A DNA stretch of 64,000 bases from Leptodontidium sp. MPI-SDFR-AT-0119 (taxonomy: Eukaryota > Ascomycota > Leotiomycetes > Helotiales > Leptodontidiaceae). The position numbers and the translations under genes were made by a program. Positions 13,431 through 24,915 of the stretch are shown here, one piece after another. The stretch spans positions 496,001 through 560,000 of the forward strand of contig JAHLEZ010000018.1 in NCBI GenBank assembly GCA_020726505.1, written 5' to 3'. The notes under the pieces are model-generated. The model made no database searches. It was not told the DNA's origin and worked only from the letters and a program-made list of their open reading frames with translations. Every line of letters begins with the position of its first letter. The stretch's first letter is position 1.

Positions 13431-14181
13431 AATACACTGAAATAAACTAAGCTAAATACGCTTTAGTTAAGGGTTATTAATATACTAGGTATTATTTTAA
13501 TTCTAAAGTAATTTTAATTAAAAAAAGGCTAATTTTTAAATTAATTTCAAAATAAAATAGTAAAAGTATTTATATTAATTAAATAATACTTATAACTTTA
13601 GTATTGTAAAGCTATATAAATTATCTTACTTTATTAAAGAAAAAGGGTCCCCTACGTATACTATAACACCTAACTTAAATATATTACGCTTACTAGACGC
13701 CAATAATGCGCCTACTATTCCCTAAAAATATCCTAACTTTAAAAATATCATTTTTAAAAAGAAAGAAAATCAATTACTTCTATTATAAGGTTATTAATAC
13801 ATCATCGACTTAAAGCTAAATATAAGACTACCGTACTCCCTAATTTATAACCTCTTTAAGAAAAAATTGGAAGTTCTCTGGGAATACCTTAAGTCCATTA
13901 AAGCAAAAGGGTAAATACAAAAAAATAAGAGCCTAACTAGCGCTTTGATCCTTTTTATATAATCGAAAAGGCCCGTATATAACCAGTAATGGATGTCCAT
14001 TGGGAAGTAAGTTCACCAATAATATATTGGGCGGGAATGTTGCTGAAGTCATTTGTCACCTGAGCATAACTCCAAACTTGAGCGAAGGCGGCGAGACTGA
14101 ATCCCAAGACACCCATAATTGCAGTTTTTAAAGATATTGCAACTTAAGTTTTTATAATCCAAGGACCTTGCTTAGGGGGAC

Positions 14182-14320
14182 TACTCGTCGGTTTCCTGAG
14201 TATTATTGAAAAAGTGCCGACCTACGTAAGCAGGTCGGTGAACCGACGAGTAATGAATTCGTCTCGGGCATAGAGTTCCTCCGTCTGGGAGTTCCTCCGT
14301 CTGGGAGTTCCTCCGTCTTA
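14182..14320. repeat. Nested inverted repeats followed by a 3 x 16-bp tandem repeat
   Basis: TACTCGTCGGTT at 14182-14193 pairs with AACCGACGAGTA at 14241-14252. Inside it CCGACCT (14217-14223) pairs with AGGTCGG (14232-14238), giving a nested hairpin. Bases 14273-14320 are three copies of a 16-mer beginning GAGTTCCTCCGTCT. The block lies between the RIP region and the first intact gene and may be part of a small fold-back element. No coding potential seen. Confidence 0.7.
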
Positions 14321-14519
14321 TTCGTCTTCCGAGGCGATCAACCCATCGAGCTCCATGGCCAACGGAGACGAGTAAGCCCAATCGACAGAGGTTACTGACT
14401 GGTTATATAAAGAAGTAGTCCCCCTCCCCCCAAAACCAAAATCATTCGAGGGAATATAAATTTATTACTCACAAACCTGATCCCTTAAATAAGTCTCCTG
14501 GCATTGGCAGCGAGCAACA

Positions 14520-15427
14520 ATGTCGTCGACTATAACCTCTGCACTTCATTGGAGATGTGTACCTAACCTCGATGCGACAAAACCTACGCTTATCTTCCTC
14601 CATGCCGCTTGGATGTCCTCACCGATGTTTGAAGAGACAACGGAGTATCTCTCATCCATTTTATCTAACACGAACTTACTCTGTGTCGATGTCAATGGCC
14701 ACGGCAAAACAGTTGATGGGCGTGAGACGTTCACGCTCTGGGACCAAGCCGACGACATTGTAACGCTAATGGTATACTCTTCAATCATCAAACCCTCTTA
14801 AAATGCTCGCTCGGCACCTGATTAATGCCTAAGATATAGGACCAGCTCGGAATCAAGACGGCAATCTTTATCGGGATCTCCATGGGCGCTCTCATTACCA
14901 TGCGGCTCGCGCTCTCCCACCCTTCCCGCATCACTGCCCTTTGCCTTATATCTAGCACCGCCACCGCTGAAACGCCAGATGCTACCGCCGCAATCACCCA
15001 AGTGCGTAATATATGGGTGTCCACCGTTGTGCCATCGGAAGCCATCATGGACATTTCGATCCGAGGCTGGGGTGGAGAGCCAGACCTTGCTGGCACGCGT
15101 GCCCAGCAGATCAAACGTCATTGGGTAGCTCGGCATTCAGGTGCAAAGAATATAGATGCGATTCTTAAGAGCATCGTGGAGCGTGATGAGATCTTGGGAC
15201 GACTAAGGGAGATCACAGTCCCGGTGCTGGTTGTGCACGGGGAGCTGGACGAGACATGGAAGGTTAAAGAGGCGGAGGCGATACGAGACGCGCTTGTTAA
15301 CGCAAAGGTGGGACTTGAGATTGTGAAGGATAGTGGGCATATGGTACTTTGGCTGAGGGATAGTATGGATATCGCAGGGATGATTGGAAATTTTGTGGGG
15401 GAGATTATTACAAGCACGGTGCACTAA
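14520..15427 (+). CDS. Alpha/beta hydrolase fold protein
   Basis: Two exons, 14520-14771 and 14840-15427, encode 279 residues. The intron (68 bases, GTATAC...ATATAG) is in phase 0 and restores the nucleophile elbow region. Family features are visible in order: the oxyanion region FLHAAW near residue 28, the elbow GISMG with Ser98, the acid in HGELD (Asp221) and SGHMV with His251, a complete Ser-Asp-His triad. It has no signal peptide, so it is probably cytosolic. The fold covers esterases, lactonases and other hydrolases, and the substrate cannot be read from the sequence. It is the first intact gene beside the RIP-damaged block. Confidence 0.85.
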
Positions 15428-15848
15428 GAAAGGAGATCTTAATTGTCTCTCACAAGAATCTCTATCCTATGTAACCTCATCACGGTTATTTTGAGAGCGA
15501 AACTAGGTAGCGCCAGAGCAGTTAGTTGACATTTCGGTTGGTGCACCAGATGGTACTTTACCATTAGAACAGCCAGAGATAGGCTGCGTCATGCCCCAAC
15601 GGGGAATGAGGAATCCCAATGGGGAACTTTCCCCATGAGGAAGCCTAGCTAGAGAGCAGTCTCTACAAGGGTATTATATTCCGTGACAGACACAGCATGC
15701 ATAAAAAAGAATAATCAATCCACAGGTCAAATTTTAAATCCCCCGCTGAAGCAAAAATAACAGGGCTTCCCCCATTACACTTATGTACTCTAGCCCCAAA
15801 TTCTTCTTCCTCTCAATCTCATACCCCCATTACATTTCTCAACTGGAG
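15428..15848. other. Intergenic, nothing recognised
   Basis: Region between the 3' ends of the convergent hydrolase and SAT4-type genes. A local AATGGGGAA-like duplication (GGGGAATGAGG / GGGGAACTTTCC) lies near 15,600-15,630. No coding or RNA gene seen. Confidence 0.5.
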
Positions 15849-17408
15849 TCAACGAGTGTGGAACGTAGCACCACCATCCACGGCCGTAGTCGAAGATGAG
15901 TGGACAGAAACGGTAGTCGCGTATCCGATCCTCTCGCCGTTTTCCACGATGTGTTCCTGGCTCCCGGTTTCGAGAACCTCGTCGGTATTTGCCGAGACGG
16001 CAGTCTTGAAGTTTCCCAAATTGCCGCCACGGGACTGGAGCCCGTAAGAATCCCCGACGCTCTGATGGTAGGCACTCCGGCGTCGGGATCGTGACTTTGA
16101 GCCATAGGTACCCAGAAGACCTGGAAGGCACCGATGGAGGAGAGCTTTGAAGGCGGCCGTGCAGGAGATTAACAGAGCTAGATGGAGCTCTATGCACGAC
16201 CAGTTCAGTGAATCAACCTAGATTTTTATTAGAAAGGTGTAAAGAGATGGGTTTGTACGAATGGGAGGTATACGGTAGTCCCTATAAAAATATTAGTAGG
16301 AAAATCAAAAGCGAAGTTAGAGGACTGTTTTTTTACAAGTATTATCGCTCCGATCTGTCAAGAATGTTAGCAGTTAAAAGATATGAGGGTCAATGACGTA
16401 AGATCTTACAAGAAGGTGTATTTAATAAATTAATCAGACATTTTAAACGGAAGGCACTGGCAAGGAGAACACTGATATCTGTTAGCTCTGCCGTAAGTTT
16501 CCAACCCAATTAGACACTTGCATTAACCCAACGCCGAATACACCCACTAAGCCCAGTCGCTGTCTTCTAGGAACTTTGGAAGGTTATTATCGCCCGAATC
16601 ATGAAGGGTTTTTTCTTGGCTTACGTTTGATGGCCCAGAGAATTGGGATTGGGAGTATAAATACAACCATATCCAACACCATGTTTATTACCGTAATAGA
16701 GATGTGAAAGGCAGGAATATTAATGCAACTGCCGGGCATGTTTGGAGACCACAATTTCGCGAGGGGCCTGCATTGCAACATGTTCATAGTTGCGGCCGGG
16801 ATTGCGTAACAGCAAACAAATGCCATAGTAACGTACAAAATTATTCGAAACGTCTTGTTAGGCGACAACCGAAGGTAAAGAGCGAGGTACGACAGCTTGA
16901 TAAACATCTGGCAGATATTGTACAAGACCTGCTTATTTGTTAGCGTTTGACTCCAAAGGCAAAAGGTGAGCATGGCTGATTTACCCCGGTAAGCATCATC
17001 GTTTTTGAGTATGCTGGCACGTTCTTGAGATATTCAATATGCAACCCCTCCCCATACTTTGTTGCTAATTCCATGTCAATGTTAATCCTGTGCAGTTCTC
17101 CAAATTCAAGTAACTTACTAAGGATGTGGAGAGATGAGGCTCCAAGGGCGAGCAAGAATGCGACCGTGATGAGAACTGTATCATGTTACGGCTTAAACGG
17201 TACAGAAATTTGAGGGTTACAAACTATCATCTGGTCCAACAAGCCTGACCAGCAAGGCCCGGGTAAGGAGTCTCGCAAGAATGGCAAGTGTTGATATTGT
17301 CATGAAGACAGCGTTCAACCAAATAATCGAACCCCTCTTGTCGTCCATGGTGGTAAATGCGTCTCGTGAGGTGTGTATAACGATGAAAGGATCCCAGGGA
17401 AGCCCCAT
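15849..17408 (-). pseudogene. SAT4/PTH11-like (rhodopsin-domain) membrane protein, disrupted
   Basis: On the minus strand exons 17225-17408, 16985-17175 and 16625-16931 splice cleanly (49- and 53-base introns) into the first transmembrane segments, with GPDD after helix 2 and KLSYLALYLRL in helix 4. After helix 5 (FILPIPILWAIK) the model fails. The apparent GTAAGC donor at 16624 leads out of frame into RQRLGLVGVFGVG. The segment that should follow is replaced by about 300 AT-rich bases (16218-16520) without a matching frame. The C-terminal part is intact at 15849-16217, from DSLNWSCIELHLA to the stop, including a cytoplasmic tail with LLGTYGSKSRSRRRS. Fungal SAT4 proteins are about 350-420 residues with seven helices; helices 6-7 are lost here. 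Likely a pseudogene with an insertion/deletion. Confidence 0.72.
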
Positions 17409-19059
17409 TATTTAAGGTAGATCCCCTTGTTTAGCACATGATAACGGAATCAACCACGGAACTTCGAAGGTCATAATGTCCACAAAGCACTAGATCAAAC
17501 GTACAGCAAATGATATGCCCTTCGACTTTAGTCCAGTCTGGGGCTTCGAGACTCGGGGCTTGGAGCCACCAGAAGAAAGAATCCTTGCCACGGAGGTGGG
17601 AAAGTAATGTTTTAGTGGGTGCCAGACAGTGGCTTCATGTCGGTGGCGTCGCTTCCAGAGATGCAGCAATCCGAGCGCCACACTCGAAGGTGCTATAAGG
17701 TCTGTCTCTAGACCGACAACAACTCTAAGAGCAGCCCCGGACGAGTTGAAATCCTTCATCCCGTTTGATTTCCGGAATCATTTAGCTTCAAAGGCACGAG
17801 ACATGTCTGCAACGGGAACTGTTCCCGGAAGAGTGCGGGCAAGCTTGTTTTATAGAAGTCAGTGCATTTCGACAAAGAAGCTGATAGAATTATGAATAAT
17901 GATTCTAGCATATAAAGTGAAGAAACCTCCTATATATAGGTAGAGGACTGAGCTATATGCTTAGACGTGACACAGAGTACGCTACATAAAAGCTCAGCAA
18001 CCCCTATATTCTGACAGAAGCTGGGTGTTTTCCATCCCGACAAGGTGGTACTCCCCTGTAGCATATCGCAGAGTGCATAACAACTGCAGTAATTCCCCCT
18101 GATTCACATGGAAGCAGAGAAGAAAGCGCCAAATGGTAGGGCTTATTAGTATTAGCCATCCTTCTAAGCTATTGATGTTTGTGGAGGTTCGGGGCAAGAG
18201 TTTTCTGGAAGTTGGCACAAGCCGGTTTCTGATAACTGAGGGATAAACGTTCCCGTCCGACCTGGCATAACGATTCGATTCCTTCGGACTACATACACAA
18301 TGGCGATGGTGGCGCATTTCGAGGAATGCGGAGAGAGCTTCCGCGGCCCGCAATTTTGATCACAAAGTGGCGACGCATTTTACATAACGCGAGGACCTCC
18401 TTTTCTCTCTACTGCAGAGAAAGCGCCACGGCGTTGCGATGGCGGCTGGTTGTTATCCAGTAAGCAGTGGATTCCAAGCCACAGCATTGATGCAAAGGCG
18501 GGGGCTACCCAACGGCAACTACCAGGCAGGAGGAGCAGTGCCGGGACGGCCAAACGAATGAGAAGCGGTTTCAGCGGCGAAGGTGAAGTGTAGTTAGTGT
18601 AGCCATATTGGAGCAATGTTGCGAAGGGAACCAGCCCCGGTACAGCACATCAGCTTGTCGGCAGATGCCGAGCACAGACAGACACACCCCGTTCCCCGGG
18701 CTGGCGGGACATGTTGGCGCCCTTCCTGCAGTGGTGTGGTGCCGTGCCACTGTGACGGGACGAAAGGGCGTGGTATTGCGCAAGTAAATCTAAGTACCGA
18801 GTCGAAGTCTAAACCTGCTATATCATCGGTATATTGCTCTTTCCTTGTAAATGATTCCATCGGTGACATCTCCTTGTTTCTCATCCAAGTTACTGTTGCT
18901 TGAGTCTATAAGGGCCGGCAGATGCTTTCCAAAGTTTACGAGCACTTCTATGACCACATAATTAGTTCTTTTACCCTCACTACTACCTATTATGTGGCCG
19001 CTCCATATTCTCGACATGGGATTCATACCGGTATTTTTCAGATGCTAACCCAGAAATTC
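17409..19059. other. Long stretch without a supportable gene
   Basis: Only short, mutually overlapping frames occur on both strands, none with a recognised domain. Part of it may be further decayed 3' sequence of the relic at 19060-20560, since minus-strand frames of 60-90 codons with coding-like composition recur at 18,380-18,880. I cannot assign them. Confidence 0.4.
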
Positions 19060-20560
19060 ATTCAATGCGCGAACTTTGCGACCTCTAGGAACACTTCTGG
19101 CAATCCAATAGAACTGCTCAACTTCAGGCAGTCTATTGTCTACCGCACCCATGTCTTTTAACTGTGAAAAGTCTACATCGCCGTCTTGAAGCTCGTTAGC
19201 CAGCCATTGTCTAAAACCTAAGAATCGTGTATTTACCGTAGTATTAGTTGCAATTCTTCACTACTGCTACAAGAAGTATCTGTCGCTCCCAAACTTCCTT
19301 CCTTCCGCGTCGCAAAAAGCATTCCCCGCATCGTTAAAGGGATAACCTCTAGAACTTTCTGAACGAGTTGATTATGAGTCAGTGCCATCGAGGCTTGAAG
19401 TAAGATTCTCATACCTCACTAAACAGCCTACGATAAGTGCAGTGTAATTCATAATGCCGGGAAAGTCGGGCGAGTGGTGGTCTGTTGACAAGCAGACCTC
19501 CATCCAAGACATTGCAATGAACAATCATCGGAGAGATGCCTCCTTCAGTGGATGTCTCGGTCATCAACCACCTCTCGCTTGGGTTCGGTAAGGTGGCCCA
19601 GTGGTGCCCTGGGCGATATCCTGTCTAGAGGCAATGCAACGTGCTGTCGATACCGCCTCTCCCTGCTACTATCTTTTCACTCAGTATCACCTCCAACAGG
19701 TGACAGAGCTTCTGATGACGGTCTAGCATGGTTTTCACTGCTTGGGGCAGGCTGTTGTTTGTCACAGCGGGACAGCGATCGTGTATGATGATGGAGCATT
19801 CAGTCACGACTGCGATATCGTCTTTTGAATTCAGCAACGCAGAAAAAGGATCTTTATCCACATTAAAAGTGCTATGGAATGTCAGAGCCATTTCGAGTAC
19901 GTTGAGATTCAAGGACTTCAATTCCTCGACATCCTCCGCGTCGTGAAGCAACTGGGCCACATCACGGGTCCACTCGAACGTGACTTGAGAGGACCGTGTC
20001 GTAGGTGGACATCGAAAGTAACCGAATCGCAAGAGCGACGAAATTGCAGACTGCTATCGCACCCTGCCAATTGCCTCCTCCGGCCCCGATCGCTTCTAAC
20101 ACAAAGAGGAGGGAATTTCCAAACTCTTCTTCGTCTAGGTCGACGTGAGATTCTCGGAGCACTGTGAACGGCTTTGCTGTAGATGCGAGCTGAAGCCTTC
20201 CAGCTTGGGACTGAACGTATCCGCTGAACTTGTGGAGAAAGTATATATTGCCTTGCTAAGAATCGCCGGGTACCGATGGAGAGAGGATATTAATAAGAAG
20301 AGTGTACGTTATGTCCCGCCACTTAGATATCGCAGTCAGCACGTCAAGTTCGAAGCTCATCACCATCGCTTTCCCGAGTACTACTGATCCAGTGAGTGGC
20401 GAACTTTTGAGGATATCGAGGAGGCACGAACCGAGGTGTGCTGCAGAAGAAGACAGAAAAGAGCCGGAGCTAGTGCCAGAGCTGGATACGGCGCGGATGA
20501 ACGCAGCGTCTAAGGCGTGGGCGGCGCCAGCGACACAAACGTAATAAAGGGATACATTGC
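19060..20560 (-). pseudogene. Decayed fragment of a giant fungal protein (DUF6606/DUF3638-like, tentative)
   Basis: Coding-like segments follow each other on the minus strand with frame changes. One near 20,285-20,555 contains MSFELDVLTAISKW. One at 19,962-20,160 contains NWQGAIAVCNFVALAIR. A long one at 19,625-20,030 contains VVTECSIIIHDRCPAVTNN. One at 19,400-19,610 contains NVLDGGLLVNRPPLARL and ELHCTYRRLF, and one near 19,290-19,390 contains KVLEVIPLTMRGMLFATRK. These resemble the mid-region of the very large (about 3,000-residue) fungal proteins with DUF6606, DUF3638 and DUF3645. That assignment is from memory of the family pattern and is tentative. Frameshifts, stops and the small size show it is a broken remnant. 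A further unassigned coding-like piece lies at 19,075-19,250. Confidence 0.5.
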
Positions 20561-21303
20561 AGACGACTAGATTGCTGCAAGATTAATGGAAATAATTACT
20601 CGTTTCTTCGGATTTCAGTGGGGTTCTCGAGGCAGTACGTGTTCGCGACACCGCGAAGGCACACCAAATTTTATCGACAGGTGTACTCCAGCTTCTTGTG
20701 TGACGTCCCTCCCCGATCTTGTCGACTCTGCGTGCATACCCTCCTAAAATGTTTTCACACCAAACTCTATGCGGCTCGATTTGCACAAGGAGTTGGAATA
20801 TCAGCAGAAAGTCCATACATCCATAGCCAGCGTATTCCTAGTTAGTAATCATAGGGAAGACTAAGAAAGACGGACTCCGTCAGTCTGCGAATAGTGGGCG
20901 CCGGGCAAATAAAACCTGTTGGTCGGGAATCCCCCTTGGCCGGCAAGCCTCTAAACTGTCGCCGCATCTCCTCGTCCATATCACGTGTTGGTAGCCAAAT
21001 TTACAATGAAGCATCGTGGCCGACAAAACACTCCCACATTTAAGAATAGAATGTGGGAGCCGGTACTTTACGTGCGCTGCCCAACTTCGTCTTACAAATG
21101 CTTAGAAAGGTAATCTACCCTCGACTCGCCGATGCTGCTTTCCGCCTGGTACCTAAAGGCTAGGAGGAGTACGGAGTATATCAGATCCAATACTTAAGAA
21201 GGGCCCTGACCTACCTGCTCCTTATACCTCTCCAATCTTTTGGCATTGTCACTTAACAATCTTGAACATTCACGGCTACTACACTCGTCAAGAAAACTTC
21301 AAG
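20561..21303. other. Intergenic, nothing certain
   Basis: Contains scattered short frames and the upstream region of the epoxide-hydrolase-like gene. ACATTTAAGAATAGAATGT near 21,037-21,055 hints at a small imperfect palindrome. No gene supported. Confidence 0.4.
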
Positions 21304-22349
21304 ATGGACGCTTTCGAGAAGAAGACCCTCAAGACCTCGCGGGGTTATACTTATACATACTACACATCCGAAGGCGACAGCTCTCTTCCAACCCTTCTCT
21401 TCCAGCATGGCTGGCCCGACCACGCCGAGATGTGGAAGGGTATCGCGGAGCGTCTTATTAATACCAAGTTCCCCATTATCATTCCAGATTTACTTGGCTA
21501 CGACGGCACCGACAGGCCAACCGATCCAGTCGAGTATAAATGGGATGTAATGACCAAGGATCTCATCGATATCATCGACACGGAAAAGGTTAACAAAGTA
21601 ATCTCCATCGGCCACGACTGGGGAGCCGTATGTGCCGCTCGTCTCTACAATTACCACCCCGACCGTGTCGTTGGCTGCATGTTTCTCAATGTCCCTTACA
21701 CCCCCCCCAAGTCGTGAGCCTTTCGATATCGCGGAATGGAATAAGATGGCCGAGCAAGCTTTCGGCTACGGAACCTTGCACTACTGGTAAGCAAATCCGC
21801 CAGACTACGCTCGACACGACCAATTCTGACCATGTTAGGGAACTCTTTGCCGACCCAAATGGTGGCCAAGTCCTCAAAAACAACGTTGAGCGTCTCTACC
21901 CTTGCCTCCATGGCACAGGCGACACATCGAAGCGCTTCTTCTGTGTCCCAAATGCTATGCGTCAGCACCTGACTAGCAGCGATCCGGACCCGGAAATCCG
22001 CCCTTACGCTCAGGACGCAAAGTTCCGCCAGGACTTCATCGACAGGATGCGCCGTGACGGTTTCGACGCGCCGCAGTGCTGGTACCGTGCCTTTGTGGAG
22101 CAGCAGTACTCGTGCGATAAAGATCTTCCTGAGAGTAGAGACATGGTTGATGTTCCGGTATTGTATATTGGAGGGAAAGACGATGCCACGTGTCGTGTCG
22201 AGGCCATGTTTCCGGCGATTCAGCAGGGATTGTTGCCGAAGTTGGATCAGAAGCCCTTGTTGGATGCGGCACATTGGACGCCATATGAGAGGCCGGAAGA
22301 GGTTGCGGGACTTGTCAAGGAGTGGTTAGGCAAGAATTACGCAAAATGA
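21304..22349 (+). CDS. Epoxide-hydrolase-like alpha/beta hydrolase with a one-base C-run frameshift
   Basis: The start is set at 21304 (MDAFEKKTLKTSRGY), inside a longer open frame, because family members begin here. Exon 1 runs to 21786 and exon 2 is 21839-22349; the 52-base intron splits a Trp codon in HYW. Motifs are HGWPDH near residue 37, nucleophile elbow GHDWGA with the catalytic Asp, an IGGKDD stretch with the likely acid, and AAHWTPYERPEEV with the catalytic His. The frame breaks at a run of eight C (21701-21708). With seven C the reading continues as YTPPSREPFD and the whole model is 330 residues, normal for soluble fungal epoxide hydrolases. It is either a sequencing/assembly error or a very recent loss of function. 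Confidence 0.8.
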
Positions 22350-23878
22350 ATTAGTTAGGGCGGCAAGATGGATGAGCGTGACGCTTGGAGGGTGAGCACT
22401 ATGTAGCCCCTATTCTAATATGGTGAATTGAGTTATGGCACTTGCAAAGCGATGCATGTCGCGGTTACAACAGTGAACCTGAGTTCGCCGTGCTCCAAAG
22501 AGCAAGGTTTTATCTTGGAACTGGCCTTGAAGACGGTCTTGAATGTTGAACTTAGCATCCATACTCGCCAGGGCTGCCACCAATGTGTTTTTGGAGTCTC
22601 CTCATATGCTGGCTATGCCTCTGCTCGTACAAAAAGCGGGACGAGGTTAGCTAGTCATCCCTGAAGCTTCGAAATTCTTCGAGCCACTCTGCAAGTGCTT
22701 GATCTGTTGCACTTGATTAGGCGCGTTAAACAGAAGTGTGTTGTGGCTTCTTAACTACTGGTTCGTCTGAGCTCCCCAGAAATGTCAAGCATTGTTTGAG
22801 GTGCCTCTGCAAGCGGGTATCATAAGCTTTGATCCCTTTGAGGTTGAAGTCAATATAGCGTTGGGAAAGATTATTCTCTGTGCTAGTTGTTGAACTGTCG
22901 GATGAGAAGATGTAACACTTTGCAAGTTGCTTAATATGCCTTGGAGGAAAGAGGCGGTCGCTATCGAGAAGTTGGTATTGGAGGTGACAAACAAGCTATG
23001 TTGCTGTTTTAGAAAGCCCTTCTCCGCAGCTATGTCTCGTCTTACTCAGCCAGTTCCGACACCACACCTTTAGACTTCCAAAAATGGTGTTATTTTGCTA
23101 CCGCCCTACTTCCTCCAACTTCTTCGTCCGCTATTCTTTTGTTACCTCACCTCCGTCAACAAGTATCCTAATTTGCCCACATCTCGGTACTACTTCGAAG
23201 TATGAGTTGATTCGTTACTCCAATATCTCCTAATACTCCTTAACCGCCTTTCATTCAAGTTCGATGAATACTTGGTACAGCTGAAAATAATGTACATTCG
23301 TTATTTGTGAGCCTTGTAAATAATTTCATGAAATTAAAGGTTCTCAACGAATCGTCTCCGCTTTCGCGGTGTTTTATTTCCTAAACAAGTAAGGCTGTGG
23401 CAAAGCGCACAAACAACGAATGTACCCCTCGAGCGCAGGGAGAGGCTAGGTGGGAGGTATGTGAGCTGTCTATGGGATACGGAGGAGCTCATGAGAAGGA
23501 AGGACGAGATAGTGGAGATGGATAAGCTTAAGATGAGAATGTAACGACACTAGCGCAAGAGAGCGTTGCTAGAGATCAATGGGAGTACGTAGGCGGTGGC
23601 TATTAAAGTAACTAACAGGTCCAATGAGAAGGAAACAAGAAGATAAGGAGAGAAGAGGGAAAGGGGGAGAGTACTCCTTCAAATACAAGTAGCCTTCGGA
23701 ACCCCTCCGGTACGGATCCGACTTAGTCTGACTCAACACAAGTAGATCCCCTGAAGTCCCTGACTCGCCATAATGCCCAACGCCTAGTCCTATCGTTACA
23801 GAGAATGGCGTTTTGAGCCTGTTGCTCATGGTTTCCTAACATGCCGGAGGTTTGCGTATTGAGTCTAGAACAATATAC
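22350..23878. other. Intergenic, nothing recognised
   Basis: About 1.5 kb with only short overlapping frames on both strands and no domain or tRNA-like structure that I could see. Confidence 0.4.
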
Positions 23879-24915
23879 TTACACATGCTGAACACTACGC
23901 TGACCTTTGTCATAAATTGCTGTCCGGGTCCCCTCCTGGTCGAGCCCAACAGGAGACTTGACGGTTCCATCAAAGACCTTTCTCCATCCAATGGAATTAA
24001 GCAACCACACCAGGGAAGCATTCGTGCCTTTCCATAGATATTCGCCTTTCCCAATTGCAGGCTCCGAAAGCACCCCACTAACAACTCGCTGAGCAAAAAT
24101 TTCTGGTGCCATGCTCTTCTGCGCGTGTTGTCGACTTCTCTCTCTCACATTCGCTTCGACGTCGGAGTACAGACTATCCTGCCCGAAGGAAATATTATCG
24201 GCAGACATCAGGCCGGTCGACACTTCACCCATAAACAGAGTCACAACTTTGATCCCGAGGGGTGCTAGCTCGATCCGAAGTGTATCAGAGTAGGAGGTCA
24301 CAGCCGCTTTCGTCGCATTGTAAGCAGCACTGAAAGGAAATGGCAGACGGCCAAGGATCGAAGCAGTGTTGATGATTGTGGGAGGTGTTCTCGAAGCACC
24401 AACCGAGGCCAAGAGCAGGGGAGTAAAGGCATTGATCATATCGAATACACCAAAAACATTGGCATCGAACATTTTCCGGACCCGAGTGGGGTCAGCCTCA
24501 ATCGCTGGGATTTCATACACTAGTGGCCGTATCAGAAACCGAAAATTAAACGTAAAATGCTAAGAGCAAGGGGGAACACGCACTGGTACCAGCGTTGTTG
24601 AATAACATGTCCAGCTTTCCTCCTGTTCGCTTCGCAATCTCGGCCTTCAGCGATGCAATGCTCTCGGCACTGGTGACCTCGAGTGGGAGGACTTCGATTC
24701 CCTTAGCTTCTAGCTGGGCAAGGGACTTGGTTGATCGTGCGGTTGCGAAGACATGCATGCCTTGGGCAGCGAACTCAAGGGCGAGAGCGTGACCTGCTCC
24801 ACCAGCTGAGCAGCTACAGGTTCGGGATAATGAATTAACTCTCGATCAAAATAAGCTAGTAGGAGGGATTCACAAACCCAGTGATGAGGATTGTACGCCG
24901 TGCTGCGGAAGACAT
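23879..24915 (-). CDS. Short-chain dehydrogenase/reductase, AYR1-like
   Basis: Three exons on the minus strand (24878-24915, 24584-24813, 23879-24519) with introns of 64 and 64 bases give 302 residues. The cofactor-binding loop TGCSAGGAGHALA sits at residues 12-24, NNAG follows strand 4, a Ser lies in NTASILG, and YNATK carries the catalytic Tyr and Lys. Only splicing exposes the first glycine motif, because intron 1 splits the TG|GC. TGCS-G-G at the cofactor site is the pattern of the AYR1 group (NADPH-dependent 1-acyl-dihydroxyacetone-phosphate reductase, at lipid droplets and ER). Substrate assignment is an inference from family resemblance. A GTAAGT at the stop codon leaves a few extra C-terminal residues possible. 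Confidence 0.85.

Larger units (their letters stand above)
1..13960. repeat. RIP-saturated, AT-rich retrotransposon block
   Basis: This block has no long open frame on either strand. CpA and TpG dinucleotides are almost absent while CpG, CpC and CpT remain common. That is the footprint of repeat-induced point mutation acting at CpA on both strands, which turns Gln (CAA/CAG) and Trp (TGG) codons into stops. Translating across stops still gives recognisable Gypsy polyprotein stretches, described separately. A few short islands keep normal composition and correspond to later LTR insertions or LTR remnants. The edge near 13,960 is where ordinary dinucleotide usage returns. Confidence 0.9.

Noticed and set aside
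13239..13445. 68-residue + frame
   Set aside because: It lies in the probable 3' LTR of the chromovirus relic, has LTR-like composition and no motif.
14546..15424. Several minus-strand and alternative-frame ORFs
   Set aside because: They are shadows of the alpha/beta hydrolase exons, which have a full catalytic triad in the chosen frame.
16208..16396. 62-residue + frame in the broken SAT4 gene
   Set aside because: No recognised family and no homolog inside the window; it may be part of an inserted segment but cannot be supported as a gene.
20302..20544. 80-residue + frame
   Set aside because: The minus strand over the same bases has more coding-like composition and continues the relic at 19,060-20,560.
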